From Membranipora membranacea (lineage: Eukaryota > Bryozoa > Gymnolaemata > Cheilostomatida > Membraniporidae): a DNA stretch of 64,000 bases. A model generated the notes under the pieces. It worked only from the letters and a program-made list of their open reading frames with translations. It was not told where the DNA came from and made no database searches. How positions within the stretch are numbered: position 1 is the stretch's first letter; every line of letters begins with the position of its first letter. The DNA lies in assembly GCA_914767715.1 (NCBI GenBank), contig OU612065.1, positions 248,001 through 312,000 of the forward strand, read 5' to 3'. Below are positions 26,401-36,252 of this stretch, piece after piece. The translations under genes were made by a program, and so were the position numbers.

Positions 26401-29400
26401 TACCTGCCATTGTGGCTGTGTGATGTATCACTGTGTGCACAAATCTTACCTGCCATTGTGGCTGTGTGCTGTAGCACTGTATGCACAAATCTTACCTGCC
26501 ATTGTGGCTGTGTGATGTATCACTGTATGCACAAATCTTACCTGCCATTGTGGCTGTGTGATGTATCACTGTATGCACAAATCTTACCTGCCATTGTGGC
26601 TGTGTGATGTATCACTGTATGCACAAATCTTACCTGCCATTGTGGCTGTGTGATGTATCACTGTATGCACAAATCTTACCTGCCATTGTGGCTGTGTGAT
26701 GTAGCACTGTATGCACAAATCTTACCTGCCATTGTGGCTGTGTGATGTATCACTGTATGCACAAATCTTACCTGCCATTGTGGCTGTGTGATGTATCACT
26801 GTATGCACAAATCTTACCTGCCATTGTGGCTGTGTGATGTATCACTGTATGCACAAATCTTACCTGCCATTGTGGCTGTGTGATGTTTCACTGTATGCAC
26901 AAATCTTACCTGCCATTGTGGCTGTGTGATGTATCACTGTATGCACAAATCTTACCTGCCATTGTGGCTGTGTGATGTATCACTGTATGCACAAATCTTA
27001 CCTGCCATTGTGGCTGTGTGATGTATCACTGTATGCACAAATCTTACCTCATTACCTGCCATTGTGGCTGTGTGATGTATCACTGTATGCACAAATCTTA
27101 CCTGCCATTGTGGCTGAATTTCATAACTAGACAGCCCATTTTGCCAGCAGGTAGACTTAGTAACATACTGTTAGGTAGTTTACACATCTGACCTGGGAGA
27201 CGACTCCAGTTAGACACAGGCAAGTCATCGATAGTCCTGTCAATTATATCAGATATATAAACTAATCATAATATGGAGATGTCTCTGTATGTTTTACCTA
27301 CACAGTATGATATCCCTTGACATATAATCATAGGTCAACGTATGGGATAGGAGCACCCTACTAAAAAGAAACTGTAATAGAAAAGAACATTAGCAGGAAC
27401 ACGTAACAAATAATTCAAATAATTCTGTAACAAAGGGATTAATACTGAGCTGAGCGCTAACATTCAATACTTTTTTCTGCTCAGAGAATTCGGTTTTCTG
27501 AGACGAACTCGGACGACAGATCTGGGACGAGATCGGTGAAGAGTTCTGCGAGCTGTACCCGAGACACTACTGTGGCTGCGGGCTGCACGTGAGACACTCC
27601 TGTGGCTGCCCTCATTTCTCTGTTGTCTGTTCGACTGAACTTTCACCTTAACTCTTTTTTGGCGTCTCTTTACAGCTGATATTTTGATCTGTCGTCTTTT
27701 TGCAGCTGATATTGTGATCCGCCGTCTGAATTATGATCAACAGAATTATTGTGGGGAGCCTTATTAATATCACTCTCAGCTGACTGGACTCAATTAGAAA
27801 TATGACACACATCAATATTTGTGGCCTCTAATCTTCAATGCCCCCCATATACATGAATACATTAGACTCAGATTATTCACTTATGTAAGAATCGGAAGAG
27901 ATCGAGGGAGGGGTACTTACTTAGTCTGAGTTTTAGAGAGAGCCTCCTGTATCTGTTTCATAGTCATAGTGCCTCTCTCCTCCTGAGTAGGGAACATTGA
28001 TCTGACGGCCGGCTCCACTGTCTCTGGAGCTACTATAGACTTAATACTGACATAGAGTGATGAAGGATAACTTCTCCTCACACTGTACTTCCAGTACTGA
28101 TATACAGGTACATACTCATCTCTGTTATGACGTGAGAGACGCGGTACTTCATACAGCTGTAGTCTCAGCTGTTTATCTACATTCAGCTTACCATTAGCGC
28201 CCCGAAGCTTCAGGAAACCCCACGCCTCTTTATGCCAGCCCTCCTCACCCCTCACACCTGATCTCATTGTCTGGTTTTTTGATGCTCTATTCATACTCAC
28301 AAAATCCAGCACCTACAATGAAGATCAACCGGTAAGAGAGGCGAAGAGTAGTATCAGGATTATCAGGTATGAACCTAATGTAGGGCACCATGGAAGGACA
28401 ACTTCCTAGCAGACTGGTAAAGTTCCATACACATATAAGGATCAGAGAGTCACCTTGTAAATAAATCATACTAATCAGACATACAGACAGACAGACAGAC
28501 TAGGTCTCCAATGGAGAACTTGATGAATTTGGACATGGAATGCCACAAAATCTCAGTTGCCCATGTTACCCTATAGGAGTTTAAATTAGCTAGAGCTTAA
28601 TTTCGTGAAAATTAAAAAAAAATGTCCAAGCAGGGATTCGAACCAAGGGCATAACCCTCCATCTGATTGCAAGGCAGACACTTAGACCACTACACCACAC
28701 TACCTTGCATGCGTAATTAAGGTGTATTCCTGTATAATTGTACATTGTTTATGAAACTATGGTGAGTGAGTTTAATTTAAGATACACTAAATTTCGCTAC
28801 TTAGGCAAAAACGCGAAAAGCGAATCCTAAATGCCGCGAAAACTAAACTCCTATAGGGTAATAAAAGAGACAACAGAGTTACTCAGTTCACATACCTCAA
28901 AAAACACGATAACCTTGGGATAGTCTTGTAGCAGATAATTGAAATTTTCATTGAAGACCAGCATTTCATCCCACCAGGGTATCACTGTTCTCATTTCTTT
29001 GAAGTCAAATGCCTGAGTCATCATGGGTAGTATAGATTCTAAGCTCTGGTCTCGCTTCTGAGTCTCGTAGAATGATGTTACTGGTCTATCTCTGTAAAAT
29101 ATCACAATAATAACATTTAAGGGACACATTGTATACTAACTCAGCTTCCAAAACGAATTTCACTAGCGAATGTGAGGATATGAATAGTAAACAAATGTAT
29201 TCAGCTTATGAATAAGCTGTGAGGTGCCATGTTATGAGTTGTCATGTTGTGAGTTGCCATGTTGTGAGTTGTCATGTTATGAGTTTCCATGTTGTGAGTT
29301 GTCATGTTATGAGTTGCCATGTTATAAGCTGCCATATTAGTATTCTTACTTATCCTGTTTGTTGAGGTATTGTCCTGTTTCTGAGTCGATGATATGAACT

Positions 29401-32400
29401 CTGACTAGAGGATGCTGTAAGAGGAAGTTAGTACGTAGTTTATCAGCTCTATGTATAATCACACCTGCTATCTTATCCTCATCAGTATACTTCTCATACT
29501 CTGCTGCTGTCGCTGCCTTATGTGTGATGTCATCACCTTCAACATCAGCTGATCCACCTGTAGGTTATATATTATATAAACTGGTGTTTCATAGATTGCA
29601 TAAGGAGTTACCACCTGGATTCATAGTCATTCAAAATTCCTGCGCCAAATGTATCACAGGTACAAACCACTATTCGTCAGCCACTGAAGCCAGCGTTAAA
29701 CTGCACTGGCTACCGATTAGGTCCCTATCAAAATTCAAGTTATCAATCATGGCTCATAAAACGGTCCATCATCCCCATCTCATCCCTTCCTACATTTCTC
29801 GATCTTTCACAACTTCTAAGCATGCCCGAACCACTCGTTTCAACTAAGCCAACACTCTTGTGAGCAATTTTAAATGTAGGCTAAAAACAGTGGGTGGTCG
29901 ATCCGTTAATTCCACTTTACCAGCTGTATGGAACTCTCTACCATCTTACAATCGCGATCTCTCTTCCACCTCCTCATTTAAATCACAGTTAAAAACGTAT
30001 CTTTCCCGGGACGCATATACCCCTATATGTAGTTTTTATAGTGGATTTTAGGTGCTGGGCAGTTGCCACTTGTAGGTTTTAATTATCTTAATTATCTCAT
30101 CTTTCATCCCTTTTTTTTTCATCTCGTCTCATTGATTATTTTTATGATAACAAAATTTTAATCAATTTTACTTACTTTACCAGCAGTCTTATTTCATAGT
30201 ATATGTTTCTATTTTAACCTTTTATCAAATGTACAACGCCTAGAAATCATTGTTTTTAAACAATTTTATTAAGCGTTTCATAAATAAACTTTATTATTAT
30301 TATTATTATAATCATATCATCTAATTCTAAAGTTTAAATTTGAAGTTACACCCTAAAGTTACCTCTGAGGTTACACCTAGTTAACATGTGCATAGATAGG
30401 ATGATTAAGCCTTACTGTTTACAGACAGGACATACTAAGAGACCAGACTTTTAGTACAGACTGCAGATGTAGGTCTGTGACACTCACCTTTTGGTTGTTT
30501 GCCTTTCTTTACTTTATGGGGTTTATCTGGTGAGGGGTTCTCTTGTTCTTCAATAAGATCTTCCTTCATCTCCTGATATACAAGATATAAATTAATTTGA
30601 GGTAAAAATCCCACAAAGTTATAAGAATTACGCTGCTCAATATCTTACTTTAGTAAATAAAACTCACCTGATCTTGTTTAGTTTTTTTCTTGCCTCTCTT
30701 AGTTTTAGATTTCTTGACAGTAGCGGAGAGCTCGTCGATCGTCATTGGCTGATCAGCTCCTGTACCGGGAGGTGAGATTACTCCAGTTACTCTACGCTCA
30801 TCCTCGTAAGCTGGATTATTCACTCCACTCTGAGCTCGAGGTGGGCGACCGGACTTAGCAGACGCTAAAATAGCAAATCCTTGTCAATTCTATATTTTTG
30901 TATGCATGTATGCATTATATATCAGCTGAATAGGCTCCCTAAAGCTACACCTATATAGAGTTTTCAAATATATTGAATAGAAGCAAATCAGTTCGTCTGG
31001 CGCTTTTAAGGTAAACATGCATTGCTAGAGGGATGAAGCATTGAAAGGCCTTGACTATAATGTCCTACACCCTAACGCTGGGGAACTCAAACCCTCGCTA
31101 GATTCCATAATGCCAGCAGCAGGAAAACAGAACATATAGTTAGCTCACATTTGCTAGTGCGATCTCTGCGTTTGTTACTTTTCTCTTTACTATCATCGGG
31201 ATTGAATGTGTTTCTTTTCTCCGTCTCCTCATCTTTATCTTTCTGAAACTCGCTTGAGTTTCTCAGATTCTCCAGCTGAACAAGAATATCAGATAAATTA
31301 ATAACAATGTAGGTACAAGCGGACTTAGAAAAACTTCACTTCAATTTCATGTCATATTGTGAGACTCAATCACCATGATCGATGATTGCCAACACAATTT
31401 TAATTCTAACTCATCACATTACATTACAATACGAGGACACATAACTACCTAATAATCTAATCATATCTAACGATAGATTTGGTAACTATTGCAAGATTTT
31501 TTTCTCATTGTAAGGGAGGGCATCCCGTAACCTTTGATTTGGTGTAAGTAATTTGATGATACGGATAGATTCAATGATAGGTTTTAGTCTTTTCCTCTTA
31601 AAACAGGTAACATTTTTTGGCTTTTATATCAGAAGCTGCCCTCTGATGATAATATGTCAAGTCTCTATACACTGACCAGAACCTCCTCTCCCTCCTTCTG
31701 TTTTTTGCTTTTTGGCTTCTTAGGAGAAGATTTCCTCTCCCTGAAACATGAACAAATAAATACATGATAATACAACTACTTATAGCAGGAACTAATGGTA
31801 ACCAGAAAATAACAAAATATCTCATTAATGCATGAGCCTTTCTGCAATAAGCACAAGCACAGGATGAGATGTAGCTCTCATTGACCGTGTCTTAACTGCT
31901 AGAGATAGTCATTGAGTCGAGTAACAGGGGAGGGTATTTTAGGATAGGTGAGGATTGTTAGAACTCGCGAGCATCAGACTATGATGGAGATACGTTATAC
32001 GAGACGACCCAGTACTTGTCTACTTTGGTATTTATGTATTGTTGTCTTGCGATGGTTATATAGATTGATAACTTACCTTGCAACATTTGCCTGGGCTTGT
32101 TCCAAGTAGAGGTCAAAGGTAGCCTTTGTAGATTTCTTGATGCTATCGCTAGCTACAAAACAACAACGACAAGTCAGCTTTTGAGCCATCTACAATAACT
32201 TGGTCAGTATGTTCATGTGTAAACATCAGCAACCCATATGACCCTGTTCTTGTTCTCAATGCGTTTGACAGGCTACTAAATGTTAGGTTATGTTGACAGT
32301 CACCCATGTTGGACAACAAAATACAATAGTGTATCCCTTCAAACTTGTGACAACAACAGACTTCCTATACTCCATACTATACAATCTCGTCTTTCACACA

Positions 32401-34127
32401 AAAATTGTATGTTAATATTGAAAAGTGACCATGGACATAAAAACTCTACAACATGTGAGAGCCTGTATGACCTACAGATGACCTACAGATAATGTTATCC
32501 TGTGGATCTGCAGCCTCTGCTGCTTTTGAAGTTGACTTCTTTTTCCTTGTCTTCTTTTTTATATCTGCAATAATGAGAATACATAAATGTAAAACCTACA
32601 TATATGTAATACCCCTACATGTTTGTGATACCCAAATAAATGTGATACCCATATATAAAACAGCTAGTAATGTGATTGTAATATCCTTTGGCGTTCTACC
32701 AACATACTGATCGAGCAGCAATTCTGATTCCATAACACATCCAACAGAGTACTTGACTGTGCAATATATGGTGTCAAGAAAATCCATGCTGCTGAAAACC
32801 CCTGCTATCTGCTAGCGGCCCTCGAAAATACCTGCCTGGAAGATGATTTCTGCAGAATTTTGTTTGTTTCTATCTTATTGTAGGTTATTATTTTGAATGA
32901 GTCATTCTTTTGCAGTTTGATTACTTCGGTCCGTGTTGGTGTTTGATAATGAATCACCTCTAATAGCGTCCTAGACATAAATTCAAGTATCAACTATGTC
33001 GTATACAGAAATGTACATAATTTGGTAGTCTGAAGCAGACACAATCAACAAAACTTGAAACTGAGAACGCTGAGAACTGAGAGCGCTGCCATCCTTGCCA
33101 CCCACACATAGCCCAAAGAAAGGAAATGTGGTAGTTAGTATTTAGAGAACACTATGAGTATCTGAGTTTGTCACTTGCAACCCAACACAATATGTACCAA
33201 AGATTATCATGTTTATTTTCTGCATGCCAAAGGACTGAGTAGGCGATGTGATCTCTCTGCTTACCATGTCAGAGTGAGATTTGCCTTATTGATTGCAGTA
33301 AGAAGTTTGTTCCATGGGCCCCCGGGACTTACATGTCCTTAATTTGCCAATGTCCAGTATCAACCACCCAAAAACACCAAACAGGGTAACACACACAAAA
33401 ATATTTTTGTGTGTGTTACCCTGTTTGGTGTTTTTTGGGTGGTTGATGCTGGACATTGGCAAATTAAAGACATGTAAGTCCCAGGGGCCTATGGTTTGTT
33501 CAACTAAAAATTTAAGTTTGAGACGATGGCTGATGATGGAAAGTTCAACTGGGTCGAGATCAACGAAGTATTGAAGGCAAGACCAACATCGCATGAGTAT
33601 TTGGATTCCTTAATCAGATCATAACCGACCTATGCGCTGTCAGAGAGAGTGAACAGCCTTGAGAGTGGAACGCTTTACGCACTCTTGTCAACTTTTTGCA
33701 ATGGTGAGTGGACTGCCTGCCTTGTCACTAGCCACCCTGTCAGAACCCAGTTTCACACACATATAATCCTGCATCATCTTCTGCTTAGAACTGATGCAAA
33801 AGAACCCATTGACTTGCAAGTCTGAAACCGGTGTAAAGTATCTTTCTTCACTGCTCGTTATTTTGTAATGTAGAATCAATCATAACAGCTTGGTTAGTGA
33901 GTGCAAGGAGGAACTCCTTGGACTTGGTTGGTTAGTTGCACAAAATAATACAAATATCCTTGATTGACCACAAAATAAAAAGTTTATTGCATAAATGATC
34001 ATTGTGCAGTCTTCCCCTTTGCCCTGGGGTATTGTGAGGCCATATGGTCAGCTCCATGTCTCATTGCATTATCAGGGCTAGCATAATTTCTGTCAAAATA
34101 AAGTTACAACCAACCTGTGTCCGCCAT
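14466..34127 (-). CDS. AHI1: Jouberin (AHI1): WD40 and SH3 ciliary protein
   Basis: Adaptor of the ciliary transition zone and basal body (Joubert syndrome family). Coding exons, 5' to 3': 34115-34127, 32487-32564, 32077-32152, 31683-31740 (donor may be 6 nt further), 31149-31275, 30668-30864, 30488-30572, 29350-29557, 28896-29091, 27921-28312, 27102-27236, 25696-25866, 24675-24832, 24291-24490, 23839-24075, 23044-23249, 21956-22070, 21654-21668 (15-nt microexon), 20502-20690, 20189-20327, 19905-19948, 18987-19055, 18637-18808, 15812-15867, 15004-15113, 14466-14589. Every phase matches, giving about 1189 residues, close to human AHI1. Domains: Lys-rich N-terminus 1-211; conserved pre-WD region about 212-476 (TGQYL, FNENF, AWGFLKL-GANG); WD40 repeats about 480-845 (SRLPGQ, ASSDGTARVWD, CGTFVFSGSEDG); helical linker; SH3 about 1037-1093 (ALYDY, WWMG, GFLPSNYV); basic Arg-rich C-terminus. 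The introns carry many minisatellites and transposon remains. Confidence 0.95.
15668..15795. repeat. Tandem repeat GGGAGGAGTTTGTGGGCTGAGTC
   Basis: About five imperfect units of GAGGAGTTTGTGGG with or without GCTGAGTCTGAG. It begins within about 20 nt of the donor of AHI1 exon 15812-15867. Confidence 0.8.
17947..17993. mobile_element. 33-bp palindromic insertion in the 13-bp array, GATGGAT direct repeats
   Basis: Insert 17954-17986 starts CAATGAACTCCCTC and ends GAGAGGAAGTTCATTG. It is flanked by GATGGAT on both sides. Since GATGGAT is part of the 13-bp unit, the duplication is visible because it breaks the array register. Confidence 0.7.
18078..18124. mobile_element. Second copy of the 33-bp palindromic insertion
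   Basis: Insert 18085-18117 is identical to the one at 17954, with identical flanks and the same following GATGGATTTATC. It was most likely copied with the surrounding array rather than inserted independently. Confidence 0.7.
19347..19771. repeat. 30-bp minisatellite, about 14 copies
   Basis: Unit contains GTGTACTACACTGGGATCTG and is almost perfectly homogeneous. The last two copies carry a GGGT insertion. AHI1 intron. Long plus-strand frames here are by-products. Confidence 0.95.
20397..20416. mobile_element. 20-bp relic of the short palindrome family
   Basis: CAATGAGAGGAAGTTCATTG retains the ends of the 33-bp insertions but lacks one arm. No 7-bp flanking repeat is visible (TTCACAG on the left, CCAACAT on the right). 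Confidence 0.4.
20796..21088. repeat. 26-bp minisatellite, about 11 copies
   Basis: Unit contains ACATTAATGTGTATATACTC, including the palindrome ACATTAATGT. AHI1 intron. Confidence 0.9.
22329..22496 (-). other. Candidate AHI1 cassette exon (168 nt) with GC donor
   Basis: Between AHI1 exons 23044-23249 and 21956-22070, which splice together in frame without it, a minus-strand stretch reads RHKELLTNRQPLEKR and DKLDRELMKYL. It has an acceptor TTCTATCAG, phase 2 on both sides, 56 codons without a stop, and a possible GC donor (CACAG then GCAACT). It would add a helical segment between the WD40 and SH3 domains. The weak GC donor is the main doubt. Confidence 0.35.
22570..22713. mobile_element. 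144-bp foldback MITE
   Basis: Termini are inverted repeats of about 44 bp starting GATGCCTATTT(A/G)GCAACC. The interior is a diverged partial copy of the arm sequence. AHI1 intron. Confidence 0.75.
23240..23475. repeat. Degenerate ATCATATCATACTAT repeat
   Basis: AT-rich run of ATCAT words, immediately upstream (minus strand) of the AHI1 exon 23044-23249 acceptor. Confidence 0.7.
23640..23822. repeat. C-tract and about 35-bp imperfect tandem repeat
   Basis: A run of about 15 C is followed by four diverged copies of a unit containing GATGTGACTGGACCACCCACC, ending next to the donor of AHI1 exon 23839-24075. Confidence 0.75.
24834..25614 (-). repeat. 36-bp minisatellite that copies the AHI1 exon 13 acceptor
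   Basis: About 21 copies. On the coding strand every unit reads TATTATTACAGGGTATGAG, nearly identical to the true acceptor and start of exon 24675-24832 (TATTATTACAG then GGTATGGGATGC). The exon-intron junction itself was amplified. The unit is divisible by three, and its exon-like frame runs open through the array. Confidence 0.9.
26330..27110 (-). repeat. 48-bp minisatellite that copies the AHI1 exon 11 donor
   Basis: About 16 copies. On the coding strand each unit carries the last bases of exon 27102-27236 and its donor (CCACAATGGCAG then GTAAGATT). Only the exon-proximal donor is productive, because reading on meets the in-frame TAA contained in every donor copy (AGG TAA). Confidence 0.9.
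27460..27730 (-). other. Arg/Ser-rich open frame inside an AHI1 intron
   Basis: A minus-strand open frame runs through an internal near-duplication (SAAKRRQ and SAVKRRQ), then through SHRSVSRAARSHSSVSG to a stop at 27464. The flanking AHI1 exons join in frame without it. Alternative exon, retained-intron reading or chance; I cannot choose. Confidence 0.25.
28566..28861. mobile_element. 296-bp TIR element carrying a tRNA-like sequence
   Basis: The ends are inverted: TTACCCTATAGGAGTTTA on the left, TAAACTCCTATAGGGTAA on the right. A TA target duplication is possible but not provable here. It lies in the AHI1 intron between exons 28896-29091 and 27921-28312 and contains the tRNA-like region 28627-28704. 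Confidence 0.65.
28627..28704 (-). pseudogene. tRNA-like sequence (degenerate, Ala-TGC-like)
   Basis: On the minus strand it has an A-box-like TGGTGTAGTGG and a perfect B box GGTTCGAATCC at tRNA spacing. The loop CTTGCAA would give anticodon TGC. Acceptor and T stems do not pair well, so this is a tRNA-derived relic or SINE head rather than a working tRNA. Confidence 0.6.
29218..29336. repeat. 15-bp tandem repeat (GTTGTCATGTTATGA type)
   Basis: About eight imperfect copies in the AHI1 intron, beginning some 15 nt from the donor of exon 29350-29557. Confidence 0.8.
29562..30312 (+). mobile_element. CR1/L2-type LINE 3' fragment, antisense in an AHI1 intron
   Basis: The plus strand encodes the C-terminal end of a reverse transcriptase: LHWLPIRSLSKFKL, then after a stop near 29846 STLPAVWNSLPS and SSFKSQLKTYL. 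These are hallmarks of L2/CR1-clade elements. The copy ends in a TTA microsatellite (30288-30310), usual for such tails. It is 5'-truncated, broken by a stop, and abuts the acceptor of AHI1 exon 29350-29557. Confidence 0.8.
33313..33494. mobile_element. 182-bp foldback element (near-perfect hairpin)
   Basis: Two arms of about 91 bp meet at 33404 with virtually no loop (AAAATATTTTTG centre). Left arm starts CATGGGCCCC; right arm ends GGGGCCTATGG. Only a few mismatches separate the arms. First AHI1 intron. Confidence 0.85.
33904..33920. mobile_element. 17-bp member of the short palindrome family
   Basis: CAAGGAGGAACTCCTTG has the family ends, but no 7-bp direct repeat flanks it. Confidence 0.4.
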
Positions 34128-34360
34128 GATAGTTTATACTTAATACTGCAGATAATGTATACCTGGTCACTGATTGGCTACAAGTGATTGTATAGCAACC
34201 AGGTGAAGGAAGACAACTACTCATTGTATAATAATAAAATAATTATAACTCCAAAAATTTTTTTACTCTTTGTTCAAACTTTGCAAAATTAAACTTAATA
34301 TAATCATTAAATCCTACAAATGAAGATTAAGCCTCAATTTAGCCTCCTTAGGTTCTTTTA

Positions 34361-34579
34361 GTGCAGGAACGTAGCAAGCAGATTATGATGAGATATTACA
34401 ATGACGAGGCCCGTTTTATCCATGACTTTTTAGAGCATTCACCCTCAGGGCGTCTCAGAACCACGAAGATCCAAACAGCTTGGGCACATGACTCTTTCAT
34501 ATGTGCCATGGTAAACTTCTTGAATAAAACAATATTTAAAATTCCTGGTATTTTAATAATGATTTTTATCGACCACTGA
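34361..34579 (+). mobile_element. LINE C-terminal fragment
   Basis: Encodes ARFIHDFLEHSPSGRLR and later a leucine/asparagine-rich end. It matches the C-terminus of the element at 52028-52797 (HFIHDLLEHCPSGRLR). Only the last about 70 codons remain, 234 bp upstream of the AHI1 start codon in the opposite orientation. Confidence 0.7.
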
Positions 34580-35554
34580 ATATTTAGCACAGCACCAAGA
34601 CTTTTATCTAGGAATAAATCCATCCATCCAACCGTTCATCCTTCCACCCATTTATGCTTTTCCATGTAATGTATCACACAATTATATTATTTCTTTCCCA
34701 CATTTCCAAATTCAGTAGTCAGTGGCATGTCAACAGCAACTAAATTCTTTTTTTGGTAGCTGCTTTGAAAATTGAATTATTTGGCACAATAAACATAACA
34801 TTTGTCACATGAAGCTGCACAGTTTCCAACCTTGATGATCAGTGCTCAACTTATTGTCTACATTGAGACTAAACATTGATCACCCACTCAGAGACCGGAT
34901 GGCAACCAAACCAACTTTCAGGCCAAAACACGCAGTCAGCAGCGTACAGTCTGACTTTTATTATGCAAAGACCAAAACTGTAAAACGAAGTGACTTTAAT
35001 TTAGCTAACCAAAACAATAGTGATTAAGCCAGTTTTAACATTTTTGTGTACTTTTTTATTTTTGCATCACTATTTCGATTCCACCAAGGGAAGACTTTTT
35101 GAATTTTAATAACTGGTATTTTAGAAGGTGAATTTTTGATTGATTGTACTTCTATCACTACCGTGATCAATGTTGTGAAAAAAAGGTGTTAAATACTGAG
35201 ATGCCCGTGATATTAAAAATGATAACAGTATAACATAAATGGCTTAAAAATAGGAGTAAAAAGTCTCCATGGCTGGAAGTGATTTAACATAAATTATTAC
35301 ACTATTTTAATTAGCTTGAGTGCTGCCTGGCGTATGAAAGAATCTCTGTCCCATGTTCTTCTGTATTATATAGTTAGATACCCTCCTGATGAGCACTTTT
35401 TATGATGTACTTTTTATGATTGTAAGCATTTTCGGATGAAAAGCTACCAATTAAACAACCAAACAAAAACATTGCAAAATTAGTTGAGGTTGTGACTTGG
35501 TTCAAATTAATTTGTGTTATTTGGGAGGTTGAGTGTGAGTCAGCAATGGCTAGA

Positions 35555-35615
35555 AACCAGGAATCAAACCCTGGTCATCGCAATCTCAGGTCTGACAATC
35601 AGCTACACCATGTTG
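35555..35615 (-). pseudogene. tRNA-like relic (SINE head)
   Basis: On the minus strand, GGTTTGATTCC resembles a B box and TGGTGTAGCTGATTG an A box at tRNA-like spacing. Stems are poorly conserved. Confidence 0.4.
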
Positions 35616-36252
35616 TATGTGTATGTCCATTATCACATTTTCTACTACTGCTAAACTACCAAGACCTTTATTTTGTAGTTCCTTGCTGAATGATCAATCT
35701 AGATGTTTTATTCCAAAACTGCTAGAGAGAATTTAGTCTTTGTCAATATATATAATCATATTGACATAATAAAACTATCAAAAGATAAAATGATTTGAGC
35801 AAAGCGGTAGCTAGGATTTGACGCCAAAATCTTTATCTTCTTATCATTGGAAGACCCTAGTGTGACGACAATAATGTGAACCTTATATTGAAATCTTCCT
35901 CATAAAAACTTTGTATTGGCACTTACAAATTTTTGTTGTTCTCAATATAACGTGTTATGTTAAGTTTATTCTTTCAAAATATCCCCTGTTAAAAAACATG
36001 ACGATTATTACTGCTCATTCAATAGCATGGGGAGCCAACACATTGACCAACAAAAATTTACAATAAACTATATTTAAACATGTTGACAATATTGCTCTGG
36101 AATTGTCTGCTTTATGTCAGTGGGGAGATAATTCAGTGAATAATACCCTAACAATCAGTACAAATACACTAGCTTTCTATATCTGACCAGCTGGTGGTTG
36201 GATGTTCTAGTCTATCACATGTCTATCTTACATAATCATATCTTATGGTATT

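Larger units (their letters stand above)
34128..36252. other. Intergenic region 5' of AHI1
   Basis: Contains the presumed AHI1 promoter (no motif recognised), a LINE fragment (34361-34579), a short ATCC repeat near 34614-34660 and a tRNA-like relic near 35560-35610. No further gene was found. Confidence 0.5.
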
